DNA of 64,000 nt from NCBI RefSeq assembly GCF_964340395.1, contig NC_135552.1, positions 13,023,194 to 13,087,193 of the forward strand, given 5' to 3'. Numbering within the stretch: the first letter of the stretch is position 1; each line of letters begins with the position of its first letter. Source of the stretch: Glandiceps talaboti. Taxonomy: Eukaryota > Hemichordata > Enteropneusta > Spengelidae. The notes under the pieces were generated by a model. That model saw only the letters and a list, made by a program, of their open reading frames with translations, made no database searches and was not told the origin of the DNA. The position numbers and the translations under genes are program-made. Shown here in pieces: positions 11,508 to 23,762 of this stretch.

Positions 11508-12384
11508 GGTACATGTATATCAACAATACACACAACAACAAACCATATGGTAATACAGCAAACCAAAAATCTGCTGGAATTTCCCCAAAACCCTCAACTT
11601 CTAGACATGAAATATAAGTACATGTAACCTGTATGGTGGTGATGGTAAACATTTGTACAAATCATGGAGGTATACTGTGATGTCATAATACTTGAAAAAC
11701 ATGGCTGGGTATCATATAAACAAAGGCCAATGACCCCCATATGTCATAAATATTTTTTTAATAAATATTGGAAATAAAATAATAAAAATAATTAATCCAA
11801 ACAACTAAATTACTGTTGTCATAGCCAATGTTTACCCAATTTATTTTATTTTGCCAAATGTATGAAAACCATCATAATAAAAGAAGAGCATATGGTTTGT
11901 ATTCTATTTACTATATATATATGCGTCATAAATACATACATACAATTTTTGTATTTCAGCCAGACAAAATCCCTACATGTATATTACAAGCACTTGTTCA
12001 ATTACATTTCAGTTTCATACCAATTTAAATACACTTTAAAATAGATGATTGATTGCTTTAATTATTATCTGAGTTTAATTTTTTTTTTAATTTTGAGCAA
12101 TAATGAGGCATTTTTACTAAAATATGAAACTAATTAGAATTCATAATATCAACTGTTTTACACTATGTAAATGGTGATCAATGTTGAAGTGCTGTCAAAA
12201 TGTTTGCATTGTGTCTTTGATAAGAGATCTTTGATAAGAGAGAGAAATAATTGGAAACTGAATATACATTTTGTACCGGGAAATGAAGTCAAATGGCCTA
12301 TGAATATTTATCACACAATACACAAATATAAACATAACTACTTTTGTGATGCTACATTATTTTTCCCTACATTGGTGAACCAAC
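11508..12384. other. AT-rich DNA between the two minisatellites
   Basis: There is no exon and no clear element. It is very AT-rich between about 11750 and 12130. Short open frames lack splice borders. Confidence 0.4.
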
Positions 12385-13012
12385 ATAGAATAGATTATAC
12401 TCATCTCTGAGATGATATTGATAGAAAAGATTACAGATTATGCAGGATTACAGATTATACTCTCTGACATGACATACAGAGTGGATTACAGATTAGGCTA
12501 ATCTCTGACATGACATACAGAGTGGATTACAGATTAGACTAATCTCTGACATGACATACAGAGTGGATTACAGATTAGGCTAATCTCTGAGATGACATAC
12601 AGAGTGGATTACAGATTAGGCTAATCTCTGACATGACATACAGAGTGGATTACAGATTAGGCTAATCTGTGACATGACATACAGAGTGGATTACAGATTA
12701 GGCTAATCTCTGACATGACATACAGAGTGGATTACAGATTAGGCTAATCTGTGACATGACATACAGAGTGGATTACAGATTAGGCTAATCTCTGACATGA
12801 CATACAGAGTGGATTACAGATTAGGCTAATCTCTGACATGACAAATGTAGAGTGAATTACAGATTACACTAATCTCTGACATGACATACAGAATGGATTA
12901 CAGATTTGGCTAATCTTTGAAATGACATATATAGAGAGGATTACAGATTACACTAATCTCTGATATGACTTACAGAGTGGATTACAGATTTGGCTAATCT
13001 CTGAGATGACAT
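12385..13012 (+). repeat. 41-bp minisatellite, about 14-15 copies
   Basis: The unit is GTGGATTACAGATTAGGCTA, ATCTCTGACATGACATACAGA. It is regular from about 12445 to 12840 and more diverged at both edges. Each unit contains the near-palindrome GATTAGGCTAATC. A further decayed unit (ATATTAGTCACTAATCTCTGA) lies at 13208-13240, beyond the (TA)n tract, so the array once extended past it. Confidence 0.93.
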
Positions 13013-13025
13013 AATGAAAGATGAT

Positions 13026-13140
<115 letters not shown>

Positions 13141-13244
13141 AACAATCAATATGTTACTCTGTATCATTTTTCACATAGGTTCCCTAATAATCGACATACT
13201 TGTAGAATGGATAAGATATTAGTCACTAATCTCTGAAATGACAT

Positions 13245-14396
13245 ATGGATGACTATATCATACCACTAGAGGCAATTAAATATCTCACATGACAGCAGGG
13301 TTCAAAGGTTAGGGTAATAGCAGACAAAAACTCTCTCTCAATTTTCAGTCAACATGTTTTTGTATTGTGCCATCTGTTGTGTTATCTAGTACAAGTCATA
13401 ATTCTGTTTTGTGTTGTGTGTACAATCCTAGTTACAACAGGTGGATTCTTACCAATACAACATAACCTTGTATGACTTGTCATCAATGAATTATGCATCT
13501 CACCATCTCAAATAGTTAAACACAGAGCCCCCCTCCCCCTGTCCCAGTACAGCGTCATTTATGATTACTTCATCTCACCCTCTCAAATATTTAAGCACAC
13601 AGCTCCCATCTGTCCAAGTACAGCATCATTTAATTCGTCTCACTCTCTCAAATATTTAAACACATACATAGCCCCCCACCATCCCAGTACAGCATCAATA
13701 TGACCTCCCAAATTAGTCAAAAAGGAAATGTTTATACATTTTCTCCTATTCATCACCACAATGTAACACACGCAACTCATGGAGTGGTAATTCATGAACA
13801 TAAATAAACATGTTTTCAATATTATTTTTTTTTCTGAACGAAAAATATTCAAGCTACAGTACTGTATAGCTTAAACTGTACACAGCATACCAAAATACAC
13901 TGTGGTATATCGTGATAATGACTCCAATATTTCACTGAGAAATTATCTCATTTTGAATTTTGAATTATCAGTACTGTTAATATCCTTATCACTGACTGAA
14001 GTTATAGTTATGAATCTGATTAATTTTTATTTCTGCACAATATCAGCCATTGTCTTCATATTCATAATATTATATCATTTTAATGAATTTTAATAACACA
14101 CAGTACCTAAATACATTCACAGCACACAAACAAAAACATTTAAAATTCACACAAAGATTAATGATTGGCCTTTGATTTGAAAAAAAATGAAAGCCATGAA
14201 GCTATATTTACCATCTAAAAATAAAGTTATTGAAAATAGGACCTAAAAAATTTAAATATATAATGCATGATCCTAGGCCAATGAATATTCTTCATTGATA
14301 ATAAATCATTACCATAAATTTGCATGCAACAACTTATGAATAAATTTGCATAAATAAGACTAATATTATAAATATTATACTGTCCTAGAACCAATA
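13245..14396. other. AT-rich intronic DNA with a small three-copy repeat
   Basis: Around 13500-13710 the phrase CTCTCAAATATTTAARCACA, followed by a run of Cs, CCAGTACAGCRTCAT and so on, recurs three times at about 70-75 bp spacing, a short degenerate tandem repeat. No exon was found. Confidence 0.45.
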
Positions 14397-15008
14397 TAGT
14401 TACTTGGAACGATAAATTGAAAAGGAATGTGACGTTTTGATCTGTATCAGTCTACTACGGACCTTGATCACGCAATGATTTAATTATTGACGGTTGATAA
14501 CTCTCTCTGGACTGGCGGAATAATATGTCCGTAAATTGATGGTAGTTGGTATCCAATATCCTGAATTTAAATTTATTCCACCAGAGAAGATAAATATGTG
14601 CACAATCTTTGAAAGTAACAGAAAGAAACATTTCTGGCGAGAGTCATGGAAATAGTGCCCTAGGAACCAATCAAAGTCCATGCACCAGACATGCAAATAA
14701 TTATGACAAATTTGGGACGGTACGAGTTTCATAATAACAACAGCAAATACAATCTAATGTAAATAAAGAGATTAAAGATATATTGTGGCAAAAATAAATA
14801 AATACATGGAAGCTATTGGATCTACCAATAACAAAACATAGTACAATAAGAAGGTAACAAACATAAGCTCTTACATGATACAGAAATAAAATTACAGTGG
14901 CAAATTGAAAAGAGCCAAAAGAGACAAAAACTCATTGAGTGATCAAGGTCTGTAGTAGACAGATCAAAACATTGCATTCATTTCCAATTTATCATTCCAT
15001 AGTAACTA
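14397..15008. mobile_element. Long-TIR element, about 612 bp
   Basis: The left arm, 14397-14478, starts TAGTTACTTGGAACGATAAA and ends in GACCTTGATCACGCAATGA. The complement of the right arm (15008 back to about 14930) starts TAGTTACTATGGAATGATAA and ends in GACCTTGATCACTCAATGA. Shared blocks run for about 80 bases, including GTTTTGATCTGT and CTACTAC. The interior is AT-rich without a transposase frame, so this is a non-autonomous or foldback element. A SINE starts within a few bases of its right end. Confidence 0.7.
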
Positions 15009-15012
15009 CGGT

Positions 15013-15381
15013 CCTGTGGAGTCATGATGGGTGAATGGTTAGCGTGACTGGCTTGGAATCTACAGGTTGCAGGTTCGAGCCCTGTCGCTGCTTGCTGTTT
15101 GTTTCTGAGTGGCTAAAGTCCTTGGGCAAGATTTGAACCACGACTGTGCTTCAGTCAACCCAGCTGTATAATTGGGGACCTGGTAGGATGTAGGTTGCAA
15201 TGTGAAGGCTTTAATCCTATGCGCTTAAATGGCTGCAATGGATTGTATGCTCCCCGGGGAGTTGAGGAAGACTAAAGGGCCGTTGTGCCGTTCTGATCCG
15301 AGCCAGGGGTAATAAATTGTAAAGCGCTTTGAGCACGGTGTGGGAAAGCGCTATATAAGAACCGAACATTATTATTATTAT
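15013..15381 (+). mobile_element. tRNA-derived SINE with (ATT)n tail
   Basis: The 5' part resembles a tRNA: an A-box-like GGGTGAATGGTTAGCGTG and, about 35 bases on, a B box GGTTCGAGCCC. A body of about 200 bases follows. The 3' end carries GTAAAGCGCTTTGAGCACGG and then GAAAGCGCTATATAAGAACC, ending in (ATT)n. That GCGCTTTGAG...GCGCTATATAA tail is a known shared 3' end of many invertebrate SINEs, probably borrowed from a partner LINE. The promoter boxes look intact, so it is rather young. The exact 5' end and a target duplication were not resolved. Confidence 0.85.
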
Positions 15382-15520
15382 TGTTTCTTGGAACCAATGA
15401 ACAATATATTCTTAATTGGTTCTGGATCATGCCCCACACACAATCCAAAAGGTTTGTTAGAAAAATATTGAAAATTGTGACAACTAAAATTGAAAACATT
15501 AGGAAAAATATTTCACTTAC

Positions 15521-15633
15521 CCAGCAAGACACGTGATTACATATAAAACTAAATAAATTGGTGCACACAATCCAAAGGTGGTAAAGAATAAGACCAGGGT
15601 CAGTATACCCCAGCCATATGTCTTTACCTCATC
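15521..15633 (-). CDS. Internal coding exon with a membrane segment (minus-strand gene)
   Basis: This 113-base exon follows ATTTTACAG on the minus strand and is ended by a strong donor, GG|GTAAGT. In phase 0 it encodes 37 residues plus two bases. DEVKTYGWG is followed by about 28 hydrophobic residues (leucine, phenylalanine, tyrosine, with AP and two cysteines). It would form residues 22-59 of the protein if joined to the exon at 17607-17669. One long helix or a tight hairpin anchored near the N terminus is the likely topology. I do not recognise the family. The phase 2 end requires a following exon that begins with one leftover base. Confidence 0.7.
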
Positions 15634-17606
15634 CTGTAAAATAAACAAACAAAAAATCATCACTGTGGCATCAATGTTGTGATTGAAAATGTGACTCATT
15701 CATATTAATATTTTACTTTGTATACCAGTAGTTCATTTACAATGTCCTCCCTGAATATACATACATGTAGGCTGTAAGATATGACATTCATGCCACGTTC
15801 ATCATGTGGTTTTAGAAGCCCCATAGGACAGAACAACACATTTTTTACTGTCTAACCTACATGTAAGCAAAGAATGTATACATGTAATTACAGGTAAACA
15901 ATGGCAAGATGAGTTCAAATTATAGCACATGTTTATTGTAATACTTTGTTGGAAAGACAAATAAACATAGAAAGTAACTAAAACAGACACTCAGGTATTA
16001 ACATCAAAGACCAGTAAGCATTGTTCATTAGACATAAAAGTTCTGAACTCCTTAGGTATTTTATGTTCAATATGAACCCTAGTGCACAGTCCAATGAGTC
16101 CATAAACATTCACTCTCATACATGTAGACATGTACATTATGTTGTATATGCACTTCTTGTTTATATAAATTTCATGACTCTGCCATTGTGGCAAACTAGC
16201 CACTTTACGGCCTGGAGCTTTACAGATGCTACCTTGCAGGGGGACTGCTTCAGCTGGAATCATATACTCCAGTTTGCAAGAATACACTATGCAGTCCAAA
16301 AATATTCATTCCAGCCTTTTATGGCTTCACTATAAAAACTCTTGCTGTGTATCAAATTGCAACCTGACTCACAGCAAAGATATTAACAATAAACTGTGCA
16401 ACAGATTGATTTATGGTACTAAAGGATTTAAAACTTGCCAAAGAGAAGAAAACCCCACGATTCATCTATCACCCTATCAACATATGTATGTTAAGTACAG
16501 GAGATTTTATATGATTTCAATGTAACTGTCACATACGTGGAATGGTGGCCTATATTACGTTTACCATTTTGTGGAAATGACAATTGCAACAAATAGACTG
16601 CACTAAAAGGACATGAATATGTGATTGAATAACTAACCATTTCACATCTATACAAAAATGTGTGAGTTCTCTATCCGCTGTACGACTATAAATATTAGAT
16701 TTTACAACAGAGTTTGTAAAAACACTAATTCAAAGCAGTGTACATGTATGTTACTATAACACAAATATACTGATTTGTTTGTAGCAGTATATGTTACTTT
16801 ACATGCCCAGGCACGGTCACCCATATCAAGTTACAAAGATTTCATACAACATAATTTATATATAGAGAGAGAAAAGTATGACTATGAGTTTAACCCTAAC
16901 CCAAACCCCATCAAATGTTTACAACTGAAAGAGATTGATATACATATGTTTGACTATGAAAAAGATTATCTCGAATAAACACTGATGAATTATCGGTTGA
17001 AATAATTATCCAGCATCATACAATATGGTAGACATTCTACAACTATAGACATTCTACAACTAAGACATATACAGGTATATAGATAACTAATGAAGACACT
17101 ATGCCATGAATACGTCTACAAATATACATGTACACATATTTCTAATTATTAAACAGCAAAGCCTGCAATTCATCCAATAAACACTGTGGCCTGTATGTCA
17201 GATGATTTCACTGTGGGTCAACGACACGGCTATGGAAATCTGCCCTGTACAGTTTCATGAAACAAATGACATGTCACAAATTTGACAAAAGGTTCGCTAA
17301 GGCTAGCATATTAAGCAGAATAGTTGTCAACATAATCTGAATGATTCAAAAATTCTCCAAAAAATAAATAGACATTTGGAAGATAAGCTATCACTTCTAC
17401 AACTAATAGTAATACTAACAGCAGGATAAAATGTCCTAAGAATGTCTCCTGCAGTTGATAATTTGTTTCCTGTTGTTAACTTAAACATTTAGTGGCTGCG
17501 ATCTTATGATAAGAAGTTTGACAGTGTAGACAAAACTACAGCTGTGCAGTGATGTAATGAAGTAGTCACAAGACTACAAAACCCAAGACTGCACAGTAAC
17601 TCTTAC
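15634..17606. other. Intron of the minus-strand gene
   Basis: GT-AG bounded between the exons at 17607-17669 and 15521-15633. It is AT-rich, with several TACATGTA palindromes (near 15766, 15851, 15878, 16119 and 17126). The antiparallel open frames around 15991-16335 have no splice borders and are not called. Confidence 0.55.
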
Positions 17607-17669
17607 CCTGGCTAGAAACTGCTGGAAGCTTTCTGGTAAACTTTCGACTAAAAATTTCACCTGGTCCAT
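17607..17669 (-). CDS. First coding exon of the minus-strand gene
   Basis: The frame starts at an ATG with G at -3 and G at +4 and gives 21 residues, MDQVKFLVESLPESFQQFLA plus R. It ends exactly at AGG|GTAAGA in phase 0. The next exon at 15633 also opens in phase 0, so the two join cleanly and place a membrane segment directly after this polar, amphipathic N terminus. An in-frame TGA lies 15 bases upstream, so the start is well fixed. Just upstream is a five-codon uORF (start at about 17692) that ends before the main ATG. The 5' border of this exon was not resolved; a TTAG acceptor lies near 17694. Confidence 0.65.
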
Positions 17670-18742
17670 AACTATGTCACCTCACATTTTCCATGCTAAC
17701 TTCCTTTAAAAGCACTTCAGATTCTCGAAAATGTAGACCCAGGTGGGAGTATCACACCGGCCGTGCACTCTTACAGTACCTTGAAATACCTTCTGACCTG
17801 TCAAATTACCTATACTCTATTTACTTTACATTATGAATACTCTATGCACCCCATCAATCAATAATAACTGTAAATTTGTATAACATGAAAAAATCTTCCT
17901 CTAATCTTTGACAAAAGACAGAGATCTCAGACTCAGTAACCAAACTATCTGCACACACAGTAAATGAAACTTTCAAAATGACATAAAATTTTCCAAGTCT
18001 TGGACCTCTCACTCGGAAAGTTGATTGAAATCATGTGATGTGTCAATAGTATTTACACAGCCAACATGTAAGAGTAAAAATGCCATAATTTATTGCAAGT
18101 GTAAACGTTGTACCTCATTGTGACCCTCCTTGAGGTCAAGTGTCTGAGACACACCCCCTTGTGTGTTTACAGTTTGTCACAGGTGGCATTACTATTGATT
18201 ATACTTTGCATGACTAAAAATAACTGACAGGTCATCATATGAATGGAAGATTTATTTAAAAGTGGAAAATTCCAAGGACAAATTTATTTTCTTTGAAAGT
18301 ATCCATTACACTGACATCGTAAGTAATGTGTTTTCCCTACGAATTTATCTTTTGCTACTCTCCTTTTCTATTTCAGTATTTGAATTGAGGACTACCATAC
18401 AATGTGTCACGGTAACAATTTTTAATGGTTTTACTTTTTATCAGATTCACTTTTTAAATTTAAAAAAACAAAACAATATTAGTCAATTAAAACAAAACCC
18501 AAATAAAACAGCTGACGTTAGCTTTATGAGAAATGTATTGAACAATCTTTAAATGTGGTTCACGTTGGTGAATTTATATCAAATCTGGAAATAGCATTCA
18601 AAAATAATTGCAGACGCAATATTTGCAGGCAATTAAAAGTTTTCGAATTACATTAAAAACGGGATGGATGAAATCTCAAGTTTTATGGCGTTTCAAATAC
18701 ATTAATTAGAATTTATATTTGATTTGTGCATGGGGAATGAAG

Positions 18743-18783
18743 TGGTGGTGGTGGTGGTGGTGGTGGTGGTGGGTGGGTGGGGG
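18743..18783 (+). repeat. (TGG)n trinucleotide microsatellite
   Basis: About ten GGT/TGG units are followed by GGGTGGGTGGGGGT. The G-runs at the right side could allow a quadruplex on this strand. The proline-rich minus-strand frame over it is an artefact. Confidence 0.85.
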
Positions 18784-19442
18784 TGCAATGAAGGATTGAT
18801 AACACAGACCATACCTGTAATATACTTCCTGCCTGTTTCATGTTATGTTCACTAGCTCTGTTTGATAAATCACGCAGAAATAAGAAACTGCACATTCTAC
18901 ACTTTAAAAGCAACATCACAAAGTCTACACTACATTTAAAACATACTGCAACTGGATGCAGACACAAGGATGCCAATGTTTCCATGTCTGCAAAGGTAGT
19001 ACATTTGTACATTAATTATTTCATTTAGATGAAACGTTGCAAGAAACTGTATTCATTCAATCATTAAATCTTAAAGTATAGCAACATGTATTTTCTCACT
19101 GATTTCTGTGTGGTTGTATCAAACAGAGCCAATGAATGGTTACAGGAAGTGAGCGATACTTAAGTTATATAAAAACTTTAAAAAACATTAATTTACAGTT
19201 TGGTTCAAAATTTAAATGTCAAACCTTTAAGCAGAAAAAAAGACAATATTTTCTTCGGCTGTATAAGTAAGACAACCCCTAGTCATAATGATACCCAACT
19301 AAAATAATGATTGGTAGAAATTATGCGAATACAACAATATTTTCTTTATATTTCAAGAGTACTAAAATCTTAAGTTAATACATTACCTATCTCTTTTCTA
19401 ATGAAAATGAAATGAGAGACAAATAAATCAACTAGACGCTTT

Positions 19443-19470
19443 CCTCCCCCCCCCCCCCAAAAAAAAAATA
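19443..19470 (+). repeat. Poly(C)-poly(A) junction
   Basis: TCCTC is followed by a run of about 14 Cs and then about 10 As. Similar C-runs occur at 29199-29218, 31891-31900 and 40926-40943. Confidence 0.8.
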
Positions 19471-19741
19471 ATATCATCAAAATTCTAAAAGTGATAGCTA
19501 AATTGATGGTTCATTTAATTATACTAATGGGAAATTATTATTTTTCCAAATCTGACACCAAAGTACCATTTAATCATTTCAGAGTCTTCCACTTTGAGAA
19601 AAATTACAATCTACAAATGTCAACACATGTATAGTAATTAACACAACTGTATATTGTTGGATGGTGGACAGGAAAGGACAAAAGTACTTGTAGTCTGCTG
19701 CATTCAAATGAATACCTCTTCATATGCTATTTAGTACTGAT

Positions 19742-19746
19742 CAATC

Positions 19747-19780
<34 letters not shown>

Positions 19781-19784
19781 TAAT
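19742..19784 (+). repeat. (AATC)n tetranucleotide run
   Basis: About ten ATCA units end in TTAATTGTTAAATA. The same motif follows AATAAA at 32895-32935, so these are plausible short-repeat tails of old retroelements, though no coding part is seen here. Confidence 0.8.
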
Positions 19785-21369
19785 TGTTAAATATAGTGCC
19801 ATACTCTTAAACATTTGTTTGTTCCATGATGCAGGGATGTTAAAACCCAATATCCCAACATATGATTTAGCTAACAATTACTGATAATATGTGAGACAAC
19901 GACAATAAGTACAGCAAGTATCTCATCATTTCTCTGAGTAGAAGCTTATAGACAAGATTGAAGAACAGTGGACCATAAATATAGAATTTCACTCAACTTT
20001 ACCTGAGTTAGAATAATATTTATATACTGTTACATAACTGGAAATACATGTATATGACCTGGGATAGACTACTACTGGTGAAAGACTACTTGCACAACAT
20101 TTGCTATGTCAAACACTGGCAGACCACTTTTCAATATGTACCCTAAGAAATACATTGTGATGTATTTTGACATACATGTGTATATGTATATAAAGTGTTG
20201 TTTACACTGGGTTTCCGGTCACTGACCTGTACTAAATATAGTACATACAGTATATCACTAACTAGTTATCCAACTAGCCAGCCATTCCATTTGTCTTCCT
20301 GTTAAGTATAATATAACAAATGACCCTGTACAATTTACAGTAAATTTTTAATCGTCATGTCTGTCTCTACTTTAATCCAGGTTATTCAATAATACAGACT
20401 TCCAGGTATTTTCTGTCTAAATAAAATAAATAAACCAGTAACTTGATACTGGTATCATATACAAGGTTTTTTTCTATCTACATAATGATAATAGTTTATT
20501 TGCAACTTGAACTGGCTTACATAAATAATGGAATACTGGGAGCTTCAGACTAGACAAGAATGTACAGTGAACCTACTGTATACCTATAATAGCCAAGGGA
20601 CTTTTACTAGCTATCTGGTTTGACAATGTCATCTGGCAGGCCATGATAGTTGCTGGGTTAACTGTATAATATATACCAGTGGGTTGGGTTTGGGATAGGA
20701 ATGGTGTTAGATTCCCTGGTACAGGTAGTTTAAACCTGATTTCTGTCATGTCATGAGTGGGCATTATTCTACAAGTATATGTGTCCGGGTGGCTACATTA
20801 TGTATGAGAATATAGCACTTGCTGGCATAATAATGTAGGAGTTCAACTCAAGCAAGGGCGTTGATTAGCATTTGAAATCTAATTAACATGGTATTCATGA
20901 TGAATGTCAATACTTAATATTCCGGAAAGTCAAATTACAATGCAGTTATTAGCAGGCTGATTGTTCCTCGTACAAAACGTAGTTAACGAGCCTCAGCGGA
21001 AAACTACCATACCCGGTGATCTGCACGGTGGTCTGAACAACTGACGTAAACACAACCATCATGTGAGTGATGTTTAAGTGTCATGTCAGACTGGACAACA
21101 CAATGGAGAATTCTTCATACATTGTATGTCTCAGCTTCAGTTCTATTTATTCAAAATGTTTTCTCGTATTCAACACGATGTTCCTAAATGTCTTGACCGA
21201 TGCCAAGATCGCGTAGCTAGCAACGAGCCCTCTACACGACGTCTACAGCTACTACAGTGTCAGTTGGCCATATCCATGCAACATCGTAATTACATGTACG
21301 TGGAGTATCGTGTCACGAAAATTTTCACTTTCAACTAAACGAAAAAATAAATCAACAACTGCAACCTAC

Positions 21370-21505
21370 CATGATGTTGAGAGTGTTACTCTCTGAATAA
21401 AACTTCCCATAATTTGTGTGATCAGCTTGCTGTTTTCGAGATGCAATGCTATTTCATGTACTTCGTTTACTCAACTCGCTCCTGCTTCCGCCATTTTGAT
21501 GTCGT
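21370..21505 (-). other. 5' UTR exon of the minus-strand gene (inferred)
   Basis: Downstream of the promoter motifs the minus strand runs to ATCATG|GTAGGT, an acceptable donor at 21370. Within it, ATGGCGGAAGCAGGAGC opens a seven-codon frame that stops at once, and other ATGs are short, so I read the exon as untranslated leader with uORFs. It would be spliced to the region of the coding exon at 17607-17669. The link is inferred from strand, position and the lack of another candidate. Confidence 0.4.
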
Positions 21506-21520
21506 TCTCACGGAAGTAGG
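21486..21520 (-). promoter_or_regulatory. ETS and YY1-like promoter motifs for the minus-strand gene
   Basis: Read on the minus strand, ACTTCCG (an ETS-family site in reverse) at 21511-21517 is followed about 13 bases later by CAAAATGGCGG at 21488-21498, a YY1-type site that in animals often lies just downstream of the start site of TATA-less promoters. The surrounding 200 bp is richer in CpG than the rest of the region. The start of transcription is probably near 21505. Confidence 0.5.
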
Positions 21521-21983
21521 CTCGTTCACAAGGTCAACTCACTTTCACCTCTTGTGTCTGAACGAGGATGTAGGACCAAACTATCGATTTATTACAACCT
21601 AAACTTCAATTTTAGTATTTTTAAATTCTTTTGGCCATTCTAAACCACCTACACGTCAGAAAAACAATGTGTCAATTTTTCTTTGACCTGCTGTCGAGAA
21701 GGAGCGTGGTGACGTCGTTAACGCCTTGGGAACCAACCACCTGTTTAATTAATATTGCTTTCCATGTATTCTTTTTCAACAGAATTTCGAGATACCAATG
21801 GTAGTGGTACTATTAAAAGGTCACAAAATAAAATTCACGAGCTTTAAAGAGGAATTAATTTTGTAATGTTTTATCGCATGACGTTTCCTCCAATATTAAA
21901 GTCAGCAACTTCTTTCTATCCGAACCATAAATAAATCGATAAAATTACCATAGACGGTGGCGATACCGTGACTCAGGCTGTTA

Positions 21984-22342
21984 TTAAAGGAGCACAAGCT
22001 GAGTTTATGTGTTTTAGGGATGTAATTTGTCTAATTCTGCCTGTTTAAAAAGTATTCACAGTATGCTACTTACTGATGTACACTTAACCATCACTTGTAA
22101 TTAACTGAACTCAAACCTGGTATTAGGATATGACGTATAAGCGACCCGATGACGTAATTTATTATACGCATGAAAATATGTACAGGAACTCTCTCCTATG
22201 CAAACAACAGTTCTAAGAATGCCAGAACCCAATTGGTAATTTCATGGCAGGTGTGCATCGACATTAACCTTATGCTAAAATAGTACATCGACGTGGTATG
22301 TAAGTATTTTCACGCTGATAAACTCAGCTTCTGTTACTTTAA
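21984..22342. mobile_element. TTAA-flanked TIR element, copy A (full length)
   Basis: The left end is TTAA then AGGAGCACAAGCTGAGTTTA; the complement of the right end is TTAA then AGTAACAGAAGCTGAGTTTA. The 359-bp element therefore has TIRs of about 24 bases flanked by perfect TTAA, the piggyBac-type target. It has no open frame. Two further copies lie at 36679-36945 and, inverted, at about 41390-41679. Confidence 0.75.
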
Positions 22343-23060
22343 GTAATTACGTCACTAGTCACACGCGCATATACTTACATAAAAGTCGCCTACATATAAG
22401 ACACGTACATTTTGCAATGGCACATTCGTATATATTTATTTATTCATTTTTCATATTTTTCTGTAGTTTCCCCGGATTTTTTTCCTACAACAAAATGATT
22501 AATTGTAGACGAGATATCAATGCCTTTAAAATCAATCAAACTTTAAATTTGTAATACAACCATAGAAGTATACTTCCATGATACAACCTATTAACAGGTG
22601 CGTAAATACCCAAGATCGTCTGTCTACATTTTGAAAGATATATTTATCTAAAGTGCCTAAATGGATGAGAATTTGGTATTTAGTTGGAGTTTTTACTTTG
22701 ACGGTTTTTCTACTTGTAAAACTAATGTGAAACCCAACATTACGGATTTGTGTTTAATAAATTGCAAAAAGTTATAGAACATGTTTTTAAAAAAGTTTGT
22801 TATTGTAGAAAATATTGTTTAATAGATTGTTTGCAATTTATTGAGTGACAAAGACAGACTACTTTTTATATTATGTTTCACTGTGATGACATTTTTGTTC
22901 AAGTAGTAAAATAACGTATAGATTTTGTTTTATCAATTAAAAAATCCAACATACCCAATTCTCATCCATATGGCCAACATTTAGTCATTATTCGATTGAG
23001 GCTCATTTGGAGATCCTTTGTTTTATCTTCCCCAACGAAAGGTTATATTTTGATGTCTAT
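22343..23060. other. Intergenic DNA between the two divergent promoters
   Basis: AT-rich, no gene seen. It contains a weak inverted pair around 22660-22975: GGATGAGAATTTGG and, opposite, CCCAATTCTCATCC. This may mark the ends of another small element, but the interior was not resolved. Confidence 0.4.
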
Positions 23061-23063
23061 TTG

Positions 23064-23173
23064 TGTTTGTTTGTTTGTTTGTTTGTTTGTTTGTTTGTTT
23101 GTTTGTTTGTTTGTTTGTTCGTTCGTTCGTCCATTCGTTCGTTCGTTCGTTCGTTCGTTCGTTCGTTCGTTCT
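23064..23173 (+). repeat. (TTTG)n passing into (TTCG)n
   Basis: About 14 GTTT units to about 23119 are followed by about 13 GTTC units, with one CCATTC interruption. The shift from TTTG to TTCG creates a run of CpG dinucleotides. Poly(Phe-Val-Cys-Leu) frames over it are artefacts. Confidence 0.93.
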
Positions 23174-23305
23174 TTTGTGTTTTGATACGAATGTGTCATT
23201 CTCTCTCTCATACTACTCAGAGTCATCTACCTGTTTTTTGTTATCGGTCGTGCGCCATCTCTCGGGTTCATTAGCAAGTACTAGTTATTGATTAATAAAT
23301 ATGAC

Positions 23306-23762
<457 letters not shown>

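Larger units (their letters stand above)
17670..21369. other. First intron of the minus-strand gene (inferred)
   Basis: It runs from the donor of the 5' UTR exon at 21370 to the coding exon at 17607-17669, less a short UTR part of that exon. It contains a (TGG)n tract, a C/A homopolymer junction and an (AATC)n run, all listed separately. The plus-strand frames inside have no splice borders. Confidence 0.45.

Noticed and set aside
9952-13012. CRISPR array
   Set aside because: Units are contiguous without unique spacers and the context is eukaryotic.
15013-15090. Functional tRNA gene
   Set aside because: A and B boxes are present, but there is no cloverleaf with proper acceptor pairing and the sequence continues into a SINE body and tail.
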